A DNA stretch of 21,046 nucleotides from an uncultured Collinsella sp. (GTDB lineage: Bacteria; Actinomycetota; Coriobacteriia; Coriobacteriales; Coriobacteriaceae), in assembly GCA_958447915.1 (NCBI GenBank), contig CAUDCB010000016.1, positions 1-21,046 of the forward strand, written 5' to 3'. Shown piece by piece: positions 1 to 6,895 of the stretch. The translations under genes were made by a program, and so were the position numbers. The notes under the pieces were generated by a model. It was not told where the DNA came from. It did no database searches and saw only the letters and a program-made list of their open reading frames with translations. Within the stretch, counting starts at the first letter, position 1; each line of letters opens with the position of its first letter.

Positions 1-25
1 CATTTAAGTCTGTCCCCAATGAGTG
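1..25 (-). repeat. GGGGAC-loop hairpin, cut by window edge
   Basis: Read on the minus strand, the 13-nt loop GGGGACAGACTTA (5-17) is flanked by AATG (18-21) and CATT (1-4). The outer arm CACT (22-25) would pair with sequence outside the window. It matches the complete element at 6808-6836, so it is taken as a truncated copy of that family. Confidence 0.7.
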
Positions 26-34
26 CCCCAAAGT

Positions 35-98
35 GAGAGTGGATAATCTGCCGTTTTTGGCCTGTTTGGGGGCTCAAAGTGGGAGATTATCCACTCTC
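35..98. repeat. TTATCCAC inverted-repeat hairpin, copy 1
   Basis: A perfect 15-bp inverted repeat, GAGAGTGGATAATCT (35-49) against 84-98, encloses a 34-nt spacer. A second copy with the same spacer length and a compensated base pair lies at 11850-11913. Each arm holds TTATCCAC, eight of the nine bases of the DnaA-box consensus TTATCCACA. It sits just downstream of the minus-strand DUF1593 gene and could help end its transcript, although no T-run is visible. A related sequence, GGCACTTGGGGGCAC, follows at 110-124. Confidence 0.8.
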
Positions 99-152
99 GT
101 CATTTGGCCGGCACTTGGGGGCACTTCTTGTTGAGTGTGAGCGCCGTCGCTG

Positions 153-1664
153 CTACGCGACGGTGATGGCGACCTGGCCGTAGCGGGTGCAGGGGCGCTC
201 GGCGCGCGTCTGCACGGTAAGGGTGAGCACAAGGCGGTCGCCGGGCCGCGCGTCGGCGGGCACGATGAAAGCGGTGTCTACCGTGCATTCTTGCCACAGC
301 GACAGATCCTGGGCGCCTGCATAGCTCGACGGGTCCACGGCGACATCCCAATGCACATCGAAGCCCTTGCCGTCGGGGTCGACGATGGTCGCTGTAAGGT
401 CGACGCGCTCGCCGGCTGTGGCGCTGCGGTCGGCCGTGACCTCGACAACATGTGCCGGATGCGAGCAGGCTGCCGGATCATGGGCACACCATTGCGCGCG
501 GGCGGCAAAGTCTTCCTGATAGGCACGCAGGTAGGGATTGAGATTGTCGTCTGTGGGCGTGCCGATGGAGGCAAAACCGGCGGGCGCGTTCGCATCGGGA
601 TGCCCATCAAAAAACATGCGGCCCAGCAGCGTATCGAAGTCGCGGTCGTCGATACCGCGCAGGCCAAACGGAAGCAGCGGAATATAGGTCATGCTGTCGC
701 CTTCGGCCATAAAGTCGCCGCGCTCAAACTGCACCGCGGGCCTGCCTTCTAGGCCCCAATCCAGACGGGCATGCTTGCCAAACTGAAAGCGCTCGGGCTC
801 GTTTTCGTAGACCTTACCATCGCCATAGAGCATATAGCGTGCCATGAGGGGTCCGTTGCCCTGCGTGAGATTCCGCTCAGGCCAAGGAGCCTTAAACAGC
901 GGCAGCGTATCGGGCTGAGCTGTTTTGGCGTCGAAATAGTTGCCATACATATAGGGCGTACGCCAAAAGATGAGCTCGGGAAAGAGCTCGCGTCCATGGT
1001 CGAGCCACGAGTTGTCCTGCCCCACGCCATCGGCAACGCCCATCACGCGCACCTTCTGATAGACCCGCTGCCGTACGGCGGGCCACTCGGGCGTGGCGCG
1101 ATAGCGCTCGGCAATACTCATGAGGGCGCGAACGATCGTATTCATACCACCCCAGCTGAGCAACCATAACGTACGCGGATCATCATCCAGAATCGCCTGC
1201 GCAATTACGCGAGACCCCTCAGTTTCCTCAGTCACATCACCCTCAAAGGCAACATTTCCCACAAAGGTGCGCTCGATCATCTGGGCGGGCGTGGGAAACG
1301 GCGGCTCACCGGCAGCGGCCGCATTTGCTTGCAACTGCGGCCAAGCCTGGGCATATTCATTACTCCAGAGACTCTCAATCCAATGCTCGGGAAACGGCCG
1401 ATACTCACGAAGCTCGCCGGCTAGCGGATCGGGCTCATGAGGCACAACAGCCCACTCATAAGAGCGCCGCCCTTTGGTCCGCCAATGCGAATTCACCTCG
1501 CCGAGCGTATGAACCCCATCCCCAAGAAAGTGATACTGCGAAGCCGTATACACCACAGCCTGAACATCAAGCAAGTTGAGATACAGAGCCAAATGAACAA
1601 GCGAGTTCATATCATCGACTTCCATATCAGTGGTAACAATCACCCGAGTCAACTTCTGGGACAT
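153..1664 (-). CDS. DUF1593/Sde182-like nucleoside-hydrolase-fold protein
   Basis: A 503-aa protein. The N-terminal motif TTDMEVDD (residues 11-18) is the acidic, metal-binding motif of the nucleoside-hydrolase fold in its DUF1593 (Sde182 NH-like) form, followed by SLVHLALYLN. The last roughly 100 residues look like a beta-sandwich (TADRSATAGERVDLTA, then DPDGKGFDVHWDV), as expected for the Sde182 C-terminal domain. Family members are found in carbohydrate-use loci, and their true substrate is poorly known. The start at 1664 was chosen because GGAGCTGTTCCT precedes this ATG; an in-frame TTG eight codons upstream lacks a site. No signal peptide is visible, so it is probably cytoplasmic. It lies downstream of the esterase on the same strand, with a 262-nt gap holding a large hairpin. 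The family call is firm; the reaction is not. Confidence 0.85.
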   Translation of the reverse strand: MSQKLTRVIVTTDMEVDDMNSLVHLALYLNLLDVQAVVYTASQYHFLGDGVHTLGEVNSHWRTKGRRSYEWAVVPHEPDPLAGELREYRPFPEHWIESLWSNEYAQAWPQLQANAAAAGEPPFPTPAQMIERTFVGNVAFEGDVTEETEGSRVIAQAILDDDPRTLWLLSWGGMNTIVRALMSIAERYRATPEWPAVRQRVYQKVRVMGVADGVGQDNSWLDHGRELFPELIFWRTPYMYGNYFDAKTAQPDTLPLFKAPWPERNLTQGNGPLMARYMLYGDGKVYENEPERFQFGKHARLDWGLEGRPAVQFERGDFMAEGDSMTYIPLLPFGLRGIDDRDFDTLLGRMFFDGHPDANAPAGFASIGTPTDDNLNPYLRAYQEDFAARAQWCAHDPAACSHPAHVVEVTADRSATAGERVDLTATIVDPDGKGFDVHWDVAVDPSSYAGAQDLSLWQECTVDTAFIVPADARPGDRLVLTLTVQTRAERPCTRYGQVAITVA

Positions 1665-1792
1665 AGGAACAGCTCCAATCAAAATCAATTCAGCCAGTTA
1701 CGCGCAAGGCAAGACGGGACCCATGCCCCCATCGCCACCGACCCGGCGGCCCGCTAGAAGCGGCCGGCCAGGGTCACAGCAACGTCAACGCA

Positions 1793-1915
1793 GCGGAGAC
1801 CGGGGTTTAGTCTTGCAAACATTCCGCAGGGGGCATGGGCAGGCGCAGCGCGAAGCGCAAAGCGCCAGCCCATGCATGCCCGAGGACGTTTGCAAGACTA
1901 AACCCCGGTCCCCGC
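1793..1915. repeat. 123-nt multi-tier hairpin between two co-directional genes
   Basis: A perfect 23-bp inverted repeat (1798-1820 with 1888-1910) extends outward by four more pairs after one mismatch (1793-1796 with 1912-1915). Inside it nest GCATGGGC (1833-1840) with GCCCATGC (1868-1875), then GGCGC (1842-1846) with GCGCC (1862-1866), then GCGC-GAA-GCGC (1848-1858). It could be a strong mRNA structure limiting read-through from the esterase gene, or a MITE-like insertion. No ORF or transposase is present. The rest of the 1665-1926 gap holds only a small hairpin, CCGCT-AGA-AGCGG (1751-1763). Confidence 0.8.
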
Positions 1916-1926
1916 GATGGGAGGGC

Positions 1927-3264
1927 TTAGCGGTCGACCCTGGCCGACCACTCCCAGCAGCCCACCGGCTCGCCGTCGATGAGTACGTTGCCCCCGTCGA
2001 AGTCTTGATAACACAGGTCGTTGAATTGGTGGATCCACACGCCGTGGTTGAACGTCTTCTTGGCCGAGCCGTCGGCCTCGCGATACACGCCGGTCAGGTC
2101 CTCGACATGGCTAAAGTAGGTGAGATGCACGTTGGCGCCGGCATCGCGCAGGCGCGCGAACAGCGGCAGCACGGTCTGCTGCGGGCACACGAGCTCGTCG
2201 CCCTTGGAGTGCGTAAACCACAGCGGCGTCTTGGCGAGCGCGGCTACGTCCTCGTCCGTGGCGTTGTACCACGGGGCGCAGCAGGGAAGGCCCGCGGCGA
2301 AGAAATCGGGGTAGTCGGCGCACAGGCGCAGGGTCATAAAGCCGCCGTTGGAAAGACCGGCGACCACGATGCGGTCGGTGTCGATGCGGTCGGCATGCTC
2401 GGCGACAAACTCATCGATAAGTGCCTTGAGCACGGGGGAGTAGATGCTCTGGTTGGAGTGACCAAGCTGCTCGACGCCGTTGTCCATCCAAAACGTGGGT
2501 GACTGCGGCACGAGCACCCAGGCAAAGCCGCCAAAGTAGCGCTGGATCTGCGCCTGGCTGATGGCCGTCACGCGGTTGCCGATATAGGCGCGCGTGGCGC
2601 CTTCGCCCTGCGTGGCGCCCTTGCCCTCGCCGGCGCCGTGCAGATACACCACGAGCGGTGCCTTTTGGGGCACGGCCGTGGCCTCGGGCGCAAAGGGGTT
2701 GAAGCATGCCGAGTCCTCGGCCTTAAAGCTGGGCTCAAAGAAGCCGTATTCGAGCGCGATACCGTCGACGGCGGTCTTTTGCGTGTCGTTGCTCCAGCCT
2801 TTGAGCGCAGGGCAGATATCGCCACGGCAGGTGTCGAAGACCAGGCCGCAGGTGGGATCGTCGCCGTCGTTGCCGGGAAGAGCCGCGAGCTGCGTGATGC
2901 GCAGCTGGTCATCGAGCATGCGCGAGCCCATGACGCCGCCTTCGATGGTCTTGGTCAGGCGCTGCTCGGCGACCTCGAGCGCCACATGGGTGCCCACGGC
3001 GAGCTTACGTCCGTTTTCGTCGCACGGATATGCGGCGAGAACGTCGATGTAACCCACGGAGGGCGCGGCATGGTCGGCGCCGCGCTCCTTGCGCATCAGA
3101 ACTTCGCCCGAGCGTTCGTGACGCTCTACATATATATGGAAGGTGTTCGCGTCGATGTCGTTGGCGCGCACGGTGCAGGGCAGGTCGAGTACGACCTTGC
3201 TGATCCAGGGGCCAAAGTCGCCCAAGGTGGTGACGGTTGCGTAGGTACACAATTTGAGTTCCAT
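1927..3264 (-). CDS. Prolyl-oligopeptidase-family esterase/hydrolase
   Basis: A 445-aa alpha/beta-hydrolase. The core runs from about residue 200: an oxyanion-type VVYLHGAGEG (205-214), the nucleophile elbow GLSNGG with Ser305, a probable acid Asp356 in HSKGDE, and a probable His407 in NHGVW, matching the HxxW seen in PHB-depolymerase and S9-like esterases. Residues 1-195 probably form an Ig-like N-terminal domain, as in carbohydrate esterases annotated as prolyl oligopeptidase family. The start at 3264 is fixed by GGGAGG seven bases upstream; in-frame extension to 3384 would run through the promoter and operator zone. No signal peptide is visible. It is divergent from the PTS gene and upstream of the DUF1593 gene. 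Likely role, by inference: removing acyl groups from imported glycosides. Peptidase activity cannot be excluded. Confidence 0.82.
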   Translation of the reverse strand: MELKLCTYATVTTLGDFGPWISKVVLDLPCTVRANDIDANTFHIYVERHERSGEVLMRKERGADHAAPSVGYIDVLAAYPCDENGRKLAVGTHVALEVAEQRLTKTIEGGVMGSRMLDDQLRITQLAALPGNDGDDPTCGLVFDTCRGDICPALKGWSNDTQKTAVDGIALEYGFFEPSFKAEDSACFNPFAPEATAVPQKAPLVVYLHGAGEGKGATQGEGATRAYIGNRVTAISQAQIQRYFGGFAWVLVPQSPTFWMDNGVEQLGHSNQSIYSPVLKALIDEFVAEHADRIDTDRIVVAGLSNGGFMTLRLCADYPDFFAAGLPCCAPWYNATDEDVAALAKTPLWFTHSKGDELVCPQQTVLPLFARLRDAGANVHLTYFSHVEDLTGVYREADGSAKKTFNHGVWIHQFNDLCYQDFDGGNVLIDGEPVGCWEWSARVDR

Positions 3265-3313
3265 GAGCTGCCTCCCTTGCGCCGCTAGTGGGAAACAAAA
3301 GCGGCAATACAAT

Positions 3314-3327
3314 CTAAACATGTTTAG
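3314..3327. promoter_or_regulatory. Palindromic operator candidate CTAAACATGTTTAG
   Basis: A perfect 14-bp palindrome 50 bp upstream of the esterase start, close to where its promoter should lie. The half-site TAAACA recurs at 3397-3410 and 3632-3648, which supports a shared DNA-binding protein. Confidence 0.55.
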
Positions 3328-3396
3328 TTTAATCCAGAATTGCAGAACAAGCTGATAAACTCGGTAAACGGCAAAATTTAACACGCCATGAACTAC

Positions 3397-3410
3397 TAAA
3401 CATATGTTTA
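3397..3410. promoter_or_regulatory. Palindromic operator candidate TAAACATATGTTTA
   Basis: A perfect 14-bp palindrome with the same TAAACA half-site as 3314-3327 but two extra central bases. It lies between the divergent esterase and PTS genes. Confidence 0.5.
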
Positions 3411-3606
3411 CTAGCTTCTAGCAGGGCTTCTGTTGATGAGTTAACAGGTCATAGAGGTGTTTATCAAAATAAAAGCCCACGTAAAGAGCCATTTATCAAT
3501 AGACAGTCAAAGAGACTATCTCCCGCCATTGGAATACGTTCACCCCCGATTTCCTACCGTTCGCCGGACTCTGCACGGTAAAATTGCCACAAATGAGGCG
3601 CTCCGT

Positions 3607-3648
3607 GTAAACTAAAGCCCGTAAACGTTCAGTAAACACTTTGTTTAC
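3607..3648. promoter_or_regulatory. Phased GTAAAC repeat array upstream of the PTS gene
   Basis: GTAAAC occurs at 3607, 3621 and 3632 and its complement GTTTAC at 3643. The last two form the 17-bp palindrome GTAAACACTTTGTTTAC. The 11-bp steps from 3621 to 3632 to 3643 put the copies on one DNA face. A possible -10, TATAGT, follows at 3685-3690, but no good -35 was found. The remainder of the 490-bp gap (3411-3606) shows no gene. Confidence 0.55.
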
Positions 3649-3754
3649 GACAGCGTATCCAAGGGTCCGGCAACCGTAAGGGGTTATAGTCGCCGGGCCA
3701 AAGGCGTGCCTAAGCCCAAGGGGGCTGGCACACGAAGATATGGGGAGGGGTCCC

Positions 3755-5182
3755 ATGGCAGTAGATAACAAGCAGATTGCCACCGATGTCCTCGAGCTCG
3801 TGGGCGGCGCGGAGAATGTTTCCGTTGCCACCAACTGCATGACGCGCCTGCGTCTGACGCTCAAGGATAACAACAAGGTCGACGTGGAGAAGATCAAGAA
3901 GGTCAAGGGTGTTCTGGGTTGCCAGTTCGCCGGCGCCCAGCTCCAGGTCATCATCGGCCAGAACGTGCCCAAGGTGCTCGCCGAGTTCGTCGCCATCTCC
4001 GGCGTCAAACAGGGCGAGGCGGTCAACGAGAACCTCGACGCTCCCAAGGAGAAGTTCGAGCTCAAGAACCTGCCTAACATCATCCTCGACTATCTGTCGG
4101 GCTCCATGACCCAGCTCATCCCGCTGCTCATGGCCGGTGGTCTGTTCCGTACCATCGCGGCCGTCCTCGGCCCCACCATGCTCGGTGTGCTCTCGGCCGA
4201 CGACCCGACCTATACGTTCCTCTACACCACGCTGTACGAGGCCACGTTCACCTTTATCCCCATCTACCTGGGTTATGCCGCCGCTAAGAAGCTCGGCGCC
4301 AGCCCGGTGCTCGGCATGCTGCTCGGTGGCGCCCTCATGGCTCCTTCCGTGGTGAGCGTCGCCACCCAGGAGGGCGGCGGAATCATCTCCGTCTACGGCA
4401 TCCAGATCGCCGCTGCCAACTACCAGCAGTCCGTCCTGCCGATCATCCTTTCGGTGCCCGTCCTGTACTTCATCGAGAAGTTCTTTAAGAAGGTTATGCC
4501 CGACGTGCTGTCCACGGTCTTCACGCCGTTCTGCACCATGATCGTCACGATCCCCATTGCCTTCATCGTCCTCGCTCCGATCGGCAACGAGATCGGTACG
4601 CTGATCGCCAACGCCCTCTTCGGCCTTGCTGACCTTGGCGGCATCGGCATCCTGATCGTCATGGCCATCCTCGGCGCCTTCTGGCAGCTCTTCGTGGTCT
4701 GCGGCATGCACATGCCCGTCATCCTGCTCGCCCAGGTTCAGATCATCGCTGCCGGTTACGATCCCTTCGTCTTCGTTTCCACCAACTGCGCTATGGCCGC
4801 TGTCTGGGGCTGCGCCTTCGGTGCCTTCCTCAAGATGAAGAACCCCGACGAGAAGTCTCTCGCCATCGGTTACGTCATCTCCGCCATCGCCGGCGGCGTC
4901 ACCGAGCCCGCGCTCTTCGGCATCCTCATGCGCTTCCGTCGCACCATGTTTGGCATGTTCATCGGCGGTGCTATCGGCGCTGTGTTCTCCGGCCTCATGG
5001 GTGTTACCTACTACCTCGCAGGCGGTGCCTCCAACTTCCTGGTCTTCACCAACTACCTGCAGGGTGGCCAGATGAACACCGTCTGGGCTATCGTTGGTAT
5101 GGCAATCTCCTTTGTCATCGCCGCTGCCGTCGTCTTTGCCTGCGGCTTCTCCAAGGAGGAACTCGCCGAGATGGAGGCCTAA
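3755..5182 (+). CDS. PTS beta-glucoside-type transporter, EIIBC
   Basis: A 475-aa membrane permease that imports and phosphorylates a sugar, probably a beta-glucoside. The EIIB domain covers residues 1-85, with the phospho-cysteine Cys28 in NCMTRLR and the family motif KGVLGCQFAGAQLQVIIG. EIIC follows from about 105 with many hydrophobic helices and the sugar-binding motif GVTEPALFGI (Glu384), typical of the glucose/glucoside superfamily. There is no C-terminal EIIA domain: it stops after one short tail (KEELAEMEA), so a separate EIIA is needed, and the one encoded at 18293-18829 fits. The start at 3755 follows GGGGAGG; the in-frame ATG at 3740 lacks a better site. A terminator follows at once. 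Specificity for beta-glucosides rather than sucrose or trehalose is inferred partly from the GH1 enzyme in the window. Confidence 0.9.
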   Translation: MAVDNKQIATDVLELVGGAENVSVATNCMTRLRLTLKDNNKVDVEKIKKVKGVLGCQFAGAQLQVIIGQNVPKVLAEFVAISGVKQGEAVNENLDAPKEKFELKNLPNIILDYLSGSMTQLIPLLMAGGLFRTIAAVLGPTMLGVLSADDPTYTFLYTTLYEATFTFIPIYLGYAAAKKLGASPVLGMLLGGALMAPSVVSVATQEGGGIISVYGIQIAAANYQQSVLPIILSVPVLYFIEKFFKKVMPDVLSTVFTPFCTMIVTIPIAFIVLAPIGNEIGTLIANALFGLADLGGIGILIVMAILGAFWQLFVVCGMHMPVILLAQVQIIAAGYDPFVFVSTNCAMAAVWGCAFGAFLKMKNPDEKSLAIGYVISAIAGGVTEPALFGILMRFRRTMFGMFIGGAIGAVFSGLMGVTYYLAGGASNFLVFTNYLQGGQMNTVWAIVGMAISFVIAAAVVFACGFSKEELAEMEA

Positions 5183-5222
5183 GGCCAAACCATTCGGTTG
5201 CATATGACCTCACCTACACGAC

Positions 5223-5260
5223 AGGGCCCCGTCAGGCGCAAGCCCGGCGGGGCCCTTCTT
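5223..5260 (+). terminator. Rho-independent terminator after EIIBC
   Basis: The stem AGGGCCCCG (5223-5231) pairs with 5248-5256. An inner GGC-GCAA-GCC carries a GNRA-type tetraloop. TTCTT follows. It is 40 bp past the stop codon. Confidence 0.8.
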
Positions 5261-5322
5261 GCAAGGTAGACTGATGGGGGGCGGGTGAGATTCGCCCGCG
5301 AGGGTTTGCCAAGCGGCGGGGG

Positions 5323-5347
5323 CTTTCGCGCGGGGTTACCGCGAAAG
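5323..5347 (+). repeat. Hairpin in the leader of the DUF4038 gene
   Basis: CTTTCGCG (5323-5330) and CGCGAAAG (5340-5347) are perfect 8-bp arms around a 9-nt loop, 46 bp before the start codon. It could be a 5' UTR structure or an operator. No promoter is evident around it. Confidence 0.5.
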
Positions 5348-5392
5348 TTTCCGGCGGTTCGCAAATCCTTTATCGAACGAAAGGACATGCAG

Positions 5393-6706
5393 ATGAGTTT
5401 GGGAACGCTGACCGTCAACGGTCGCCAGGATGGCTTTTTGTGCGAGGGCAAACCGTTCTTTTGGTTTGCCGATACGTGCTGGAGCGCGTTTACGAGCATT
5501 GCCGAGGCCGATTGGGACTACTATCTGACCCGTCGCGCCGAGCAGGGCATGAACGTGCTGCAGATCAACACGCTGCCGCAGTGGGATCGCTGCTGCCCCG
5601 ATCTGGGCATTTGGCCCTATGCCAGCGAGGATGGCGTGCATTTTGATTGGTCCCGACCCAACCAAGCGTACTGGGATCGTGCCGCCGCCATGTGTCGCGC
5701 TGCCGTCGAGCACGGCATTCGTCCGGCACTCGTGCTTATGTGGTGCAACTACGTGCCCGGTACCTGGGGCGCCAAGATTGCCGAGCATTGCGGTGCCGAG
5801 GTTATGCCGCGCGAGGAGGTCCGTGCCCACGTTGCCCGCGTCGTCGAGAACCTGGGTGAGTTCGACCCCGTTTACGTGGTGACGGGCGATACCGACTTTA
5901 CCAGCGACGAGGCGATCGCCTATTACGAGGATGCCCTCGACGAAGTCGTCAATCGCGCGCCCGAGGCGTTGCGCACCATGCATATCAACCGCGGCAACCG
6001 CACCATCCCGGCACGGTACCTGGACCGCTTGGACTTCTACATGTTCCAGCCCGGCCACAACTACGAGGGCCAGCCCGAGGCTTGGCACTTGCCGCAGGAC
6101 TTTATCGCCAACTATCCCAAAAAGCCGATGGTCAACTCTGAGCCTTGTTACGAGCAGATGGGTGCGTCGCGCAATGTGTACTGGCGCTTCACCGCGCAGG
6201 ACTGCCGCGCGAGTGTGTGGTCGTCGATCCTTGCCGGCGCCAGCGCGGGTGTGACCTATGGCGCGCACGGTGTTTGGAACTGGCAGACTAGCAAGAGCCA
6301 GGGCTCGGTGCTGGGCGAGGGCTTCGATATGCCGTTCCGCTGGCAGGAGTGTCTGCAGTTTGCGGGCGTTTGGGACTTTGGCGCGATCGAGCATGTGCTT
6401 GCCGGCCTGGGTGCTACGGCTGGCGACGACGCACTTGCCGTGGTTCCGGCGCAGGAGCTCCTCGATGACGCGCGCGAGGCCATTCGTGTGGCGCGCGTTG
6501 GCGATCGCGTCGTCACGTACCTGCCGCGCACCACGGCGCTCAAGTTTAAGCTCGACGGCGCGCGTGGCTGGACGGCGACGGTTCTCGACATGGAAGACAA
6601 GCGCGTCGCCAAGCTGCCCGTTCGCGACAACGGTGACGGCACCGTGCGCGTGGCTCAGCATCCCTTTGAGCACGACGCCCTGGTGATCCTGACCCCTGGG
6701 CGCTAA
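5393..6706 (+). CDS. DUF4038-family glycoside hydrolase (GH140/apiosidase-like)
   Basis: A 437-aa protein. The (beta/alpha)8 DUF4038 domain covers about residues 5-340, opening with NGRQDGFLCEGKPFFWFADTC and containing GMNVLQIN, YVVTGDTDF (Asp166) and VNSEPCYE (Glu250). These two acidic residues sit where the catalytic pair lies in GH140-type enzymes. AGVTYGAHGVWNW (285-297) is another family hallmark. The last 85 residues (LPRTTALKFKLDG to HDALVILTP) form a small beta domain common at the C-terminus. The start at 5393 was picked because AAGGA is seven bases upstream; the ATG at 5387 is too close to it. No signal peptide, so it probably cleaves an imported oligosaccharide. It is co-directional with EIIBC but behind a terminator, so probably separately transcribed. 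The exact sugar is unknown. Confidence 0.85.
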   Translation: MSLGTLTVNGRQDGFLCEGKPFFWFADTCWSAFTSIAEADWDYYLTRRAEQGMNVLQINTLPQWDRCCPDLGIWPYASEDGVHFDWSRPNQAYWDRAAAMCRAAVEHGIRPALVLMWCNYVPGTWGAKIAEHCGAEVMPREEVRAHVARVVENLGEFDPVYVVTGDTDFTSDEAIAYYEDALDEVVNRAPEALRTMHINRGNRTIPARYLDRLDFYMFQPGHNYEGQPEAWHLPQDFIANYPKKPMVNSEPCYEQMGASRNVYWRFTAQDCRASVWSSILAGASAGVTYGAHGVWNWQTSKSQGSVLGEGFDMPFRWQECLQFAGVWDFGAIEHVLAGLGATAGDDALAVVPAQELLDDAREAIRVARVGDRVVTYLPRTTALKFKLDGARGWTATVLDMEDKRVAKLPVRDNGDGTVRVAQHPFEHDALVILTPGR

Positions 6707-6750
6707 CGGCTCTTCTCCAACATTTACAACCCAGTCCCTTTCATAAGGCT

Positions 6751-6808
6751 GCGACGGAATGGTTCCTGCATGACGGCTTTAAGCTGTCAAGGGGAGCCAT
6801 TCCGCCGC
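6751..6808. terminator. Long hairpin between convergent genes
   Basis: CGGAATGG (6755-6762) pairs with CCATTCCG (6797-6804). Flanking pairs continue at both ends (GCG with CGC outside, TTCC with GGAG inside), and an inner stem is TGACGGC-TTTAA-GCTGTCA (6771-6789). It lies between the 3' ends of the DUF4038 gene and mgtA, so a bidirectional transcript-end role is plausible, but no T-run follows on either strand. Confidence 0.5.
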
Positions 6809-6836
6809 ACTCATTGGGGACGTACTTAAATGAGTG
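6808..6836 (+). repeat. GGGGAC-loop hairpin, complete copy
   Basis: The perfect 8-bp stem CACTCATT/AATGAGTG encloses the 13-nt loop GGGGACGTACTTA. It is a member of the dispersed family described in the findings. It abuts the hairpin at 6751-6808. The rest of the gap to mgtA (6837-6895) holds no gene. Confidence 0.8.
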
Positions 6837-6895
6837 GTTTAACTTGAGACGGGACTTTTTGACCGCCTGATGGGTCGCGCGCCACAATTCGGGCG

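Noticed and set aside
35..98. CRISPR-like repeat
   Set aside because: Two inverted arms with a fixed 34-nt spacer, and only two distant copies; not a direct-repeat array.
1630..2502. A 290-codon plus-strand frame spanning the large hairpin
   Set aside because: It is antisense to the esterase and runs through the inverted repeat; no start site or domain.
3710..5203. A 497-codon open frame on the minus strand across the EIIBC gene
   Set aside because: It is antisense to a clear transporter; its translation is low-complexity, rich in Asp, Gly, His and Glu, as expected from the complement of GC-rich codons, and it has no ribosome binding site.
5336..6673. A 445-codon minus-strand frame across the DUF4038 gene
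   Set aside because: Antisense to a gene with clear family motifs; no start site or recognisable domain.
6851..6868. CGGGACTTTTTGACCGCC, with a near complement at 20838-20855
   Set aside because: Only two short, imperfect occurrences; too little to call a further repeat family.
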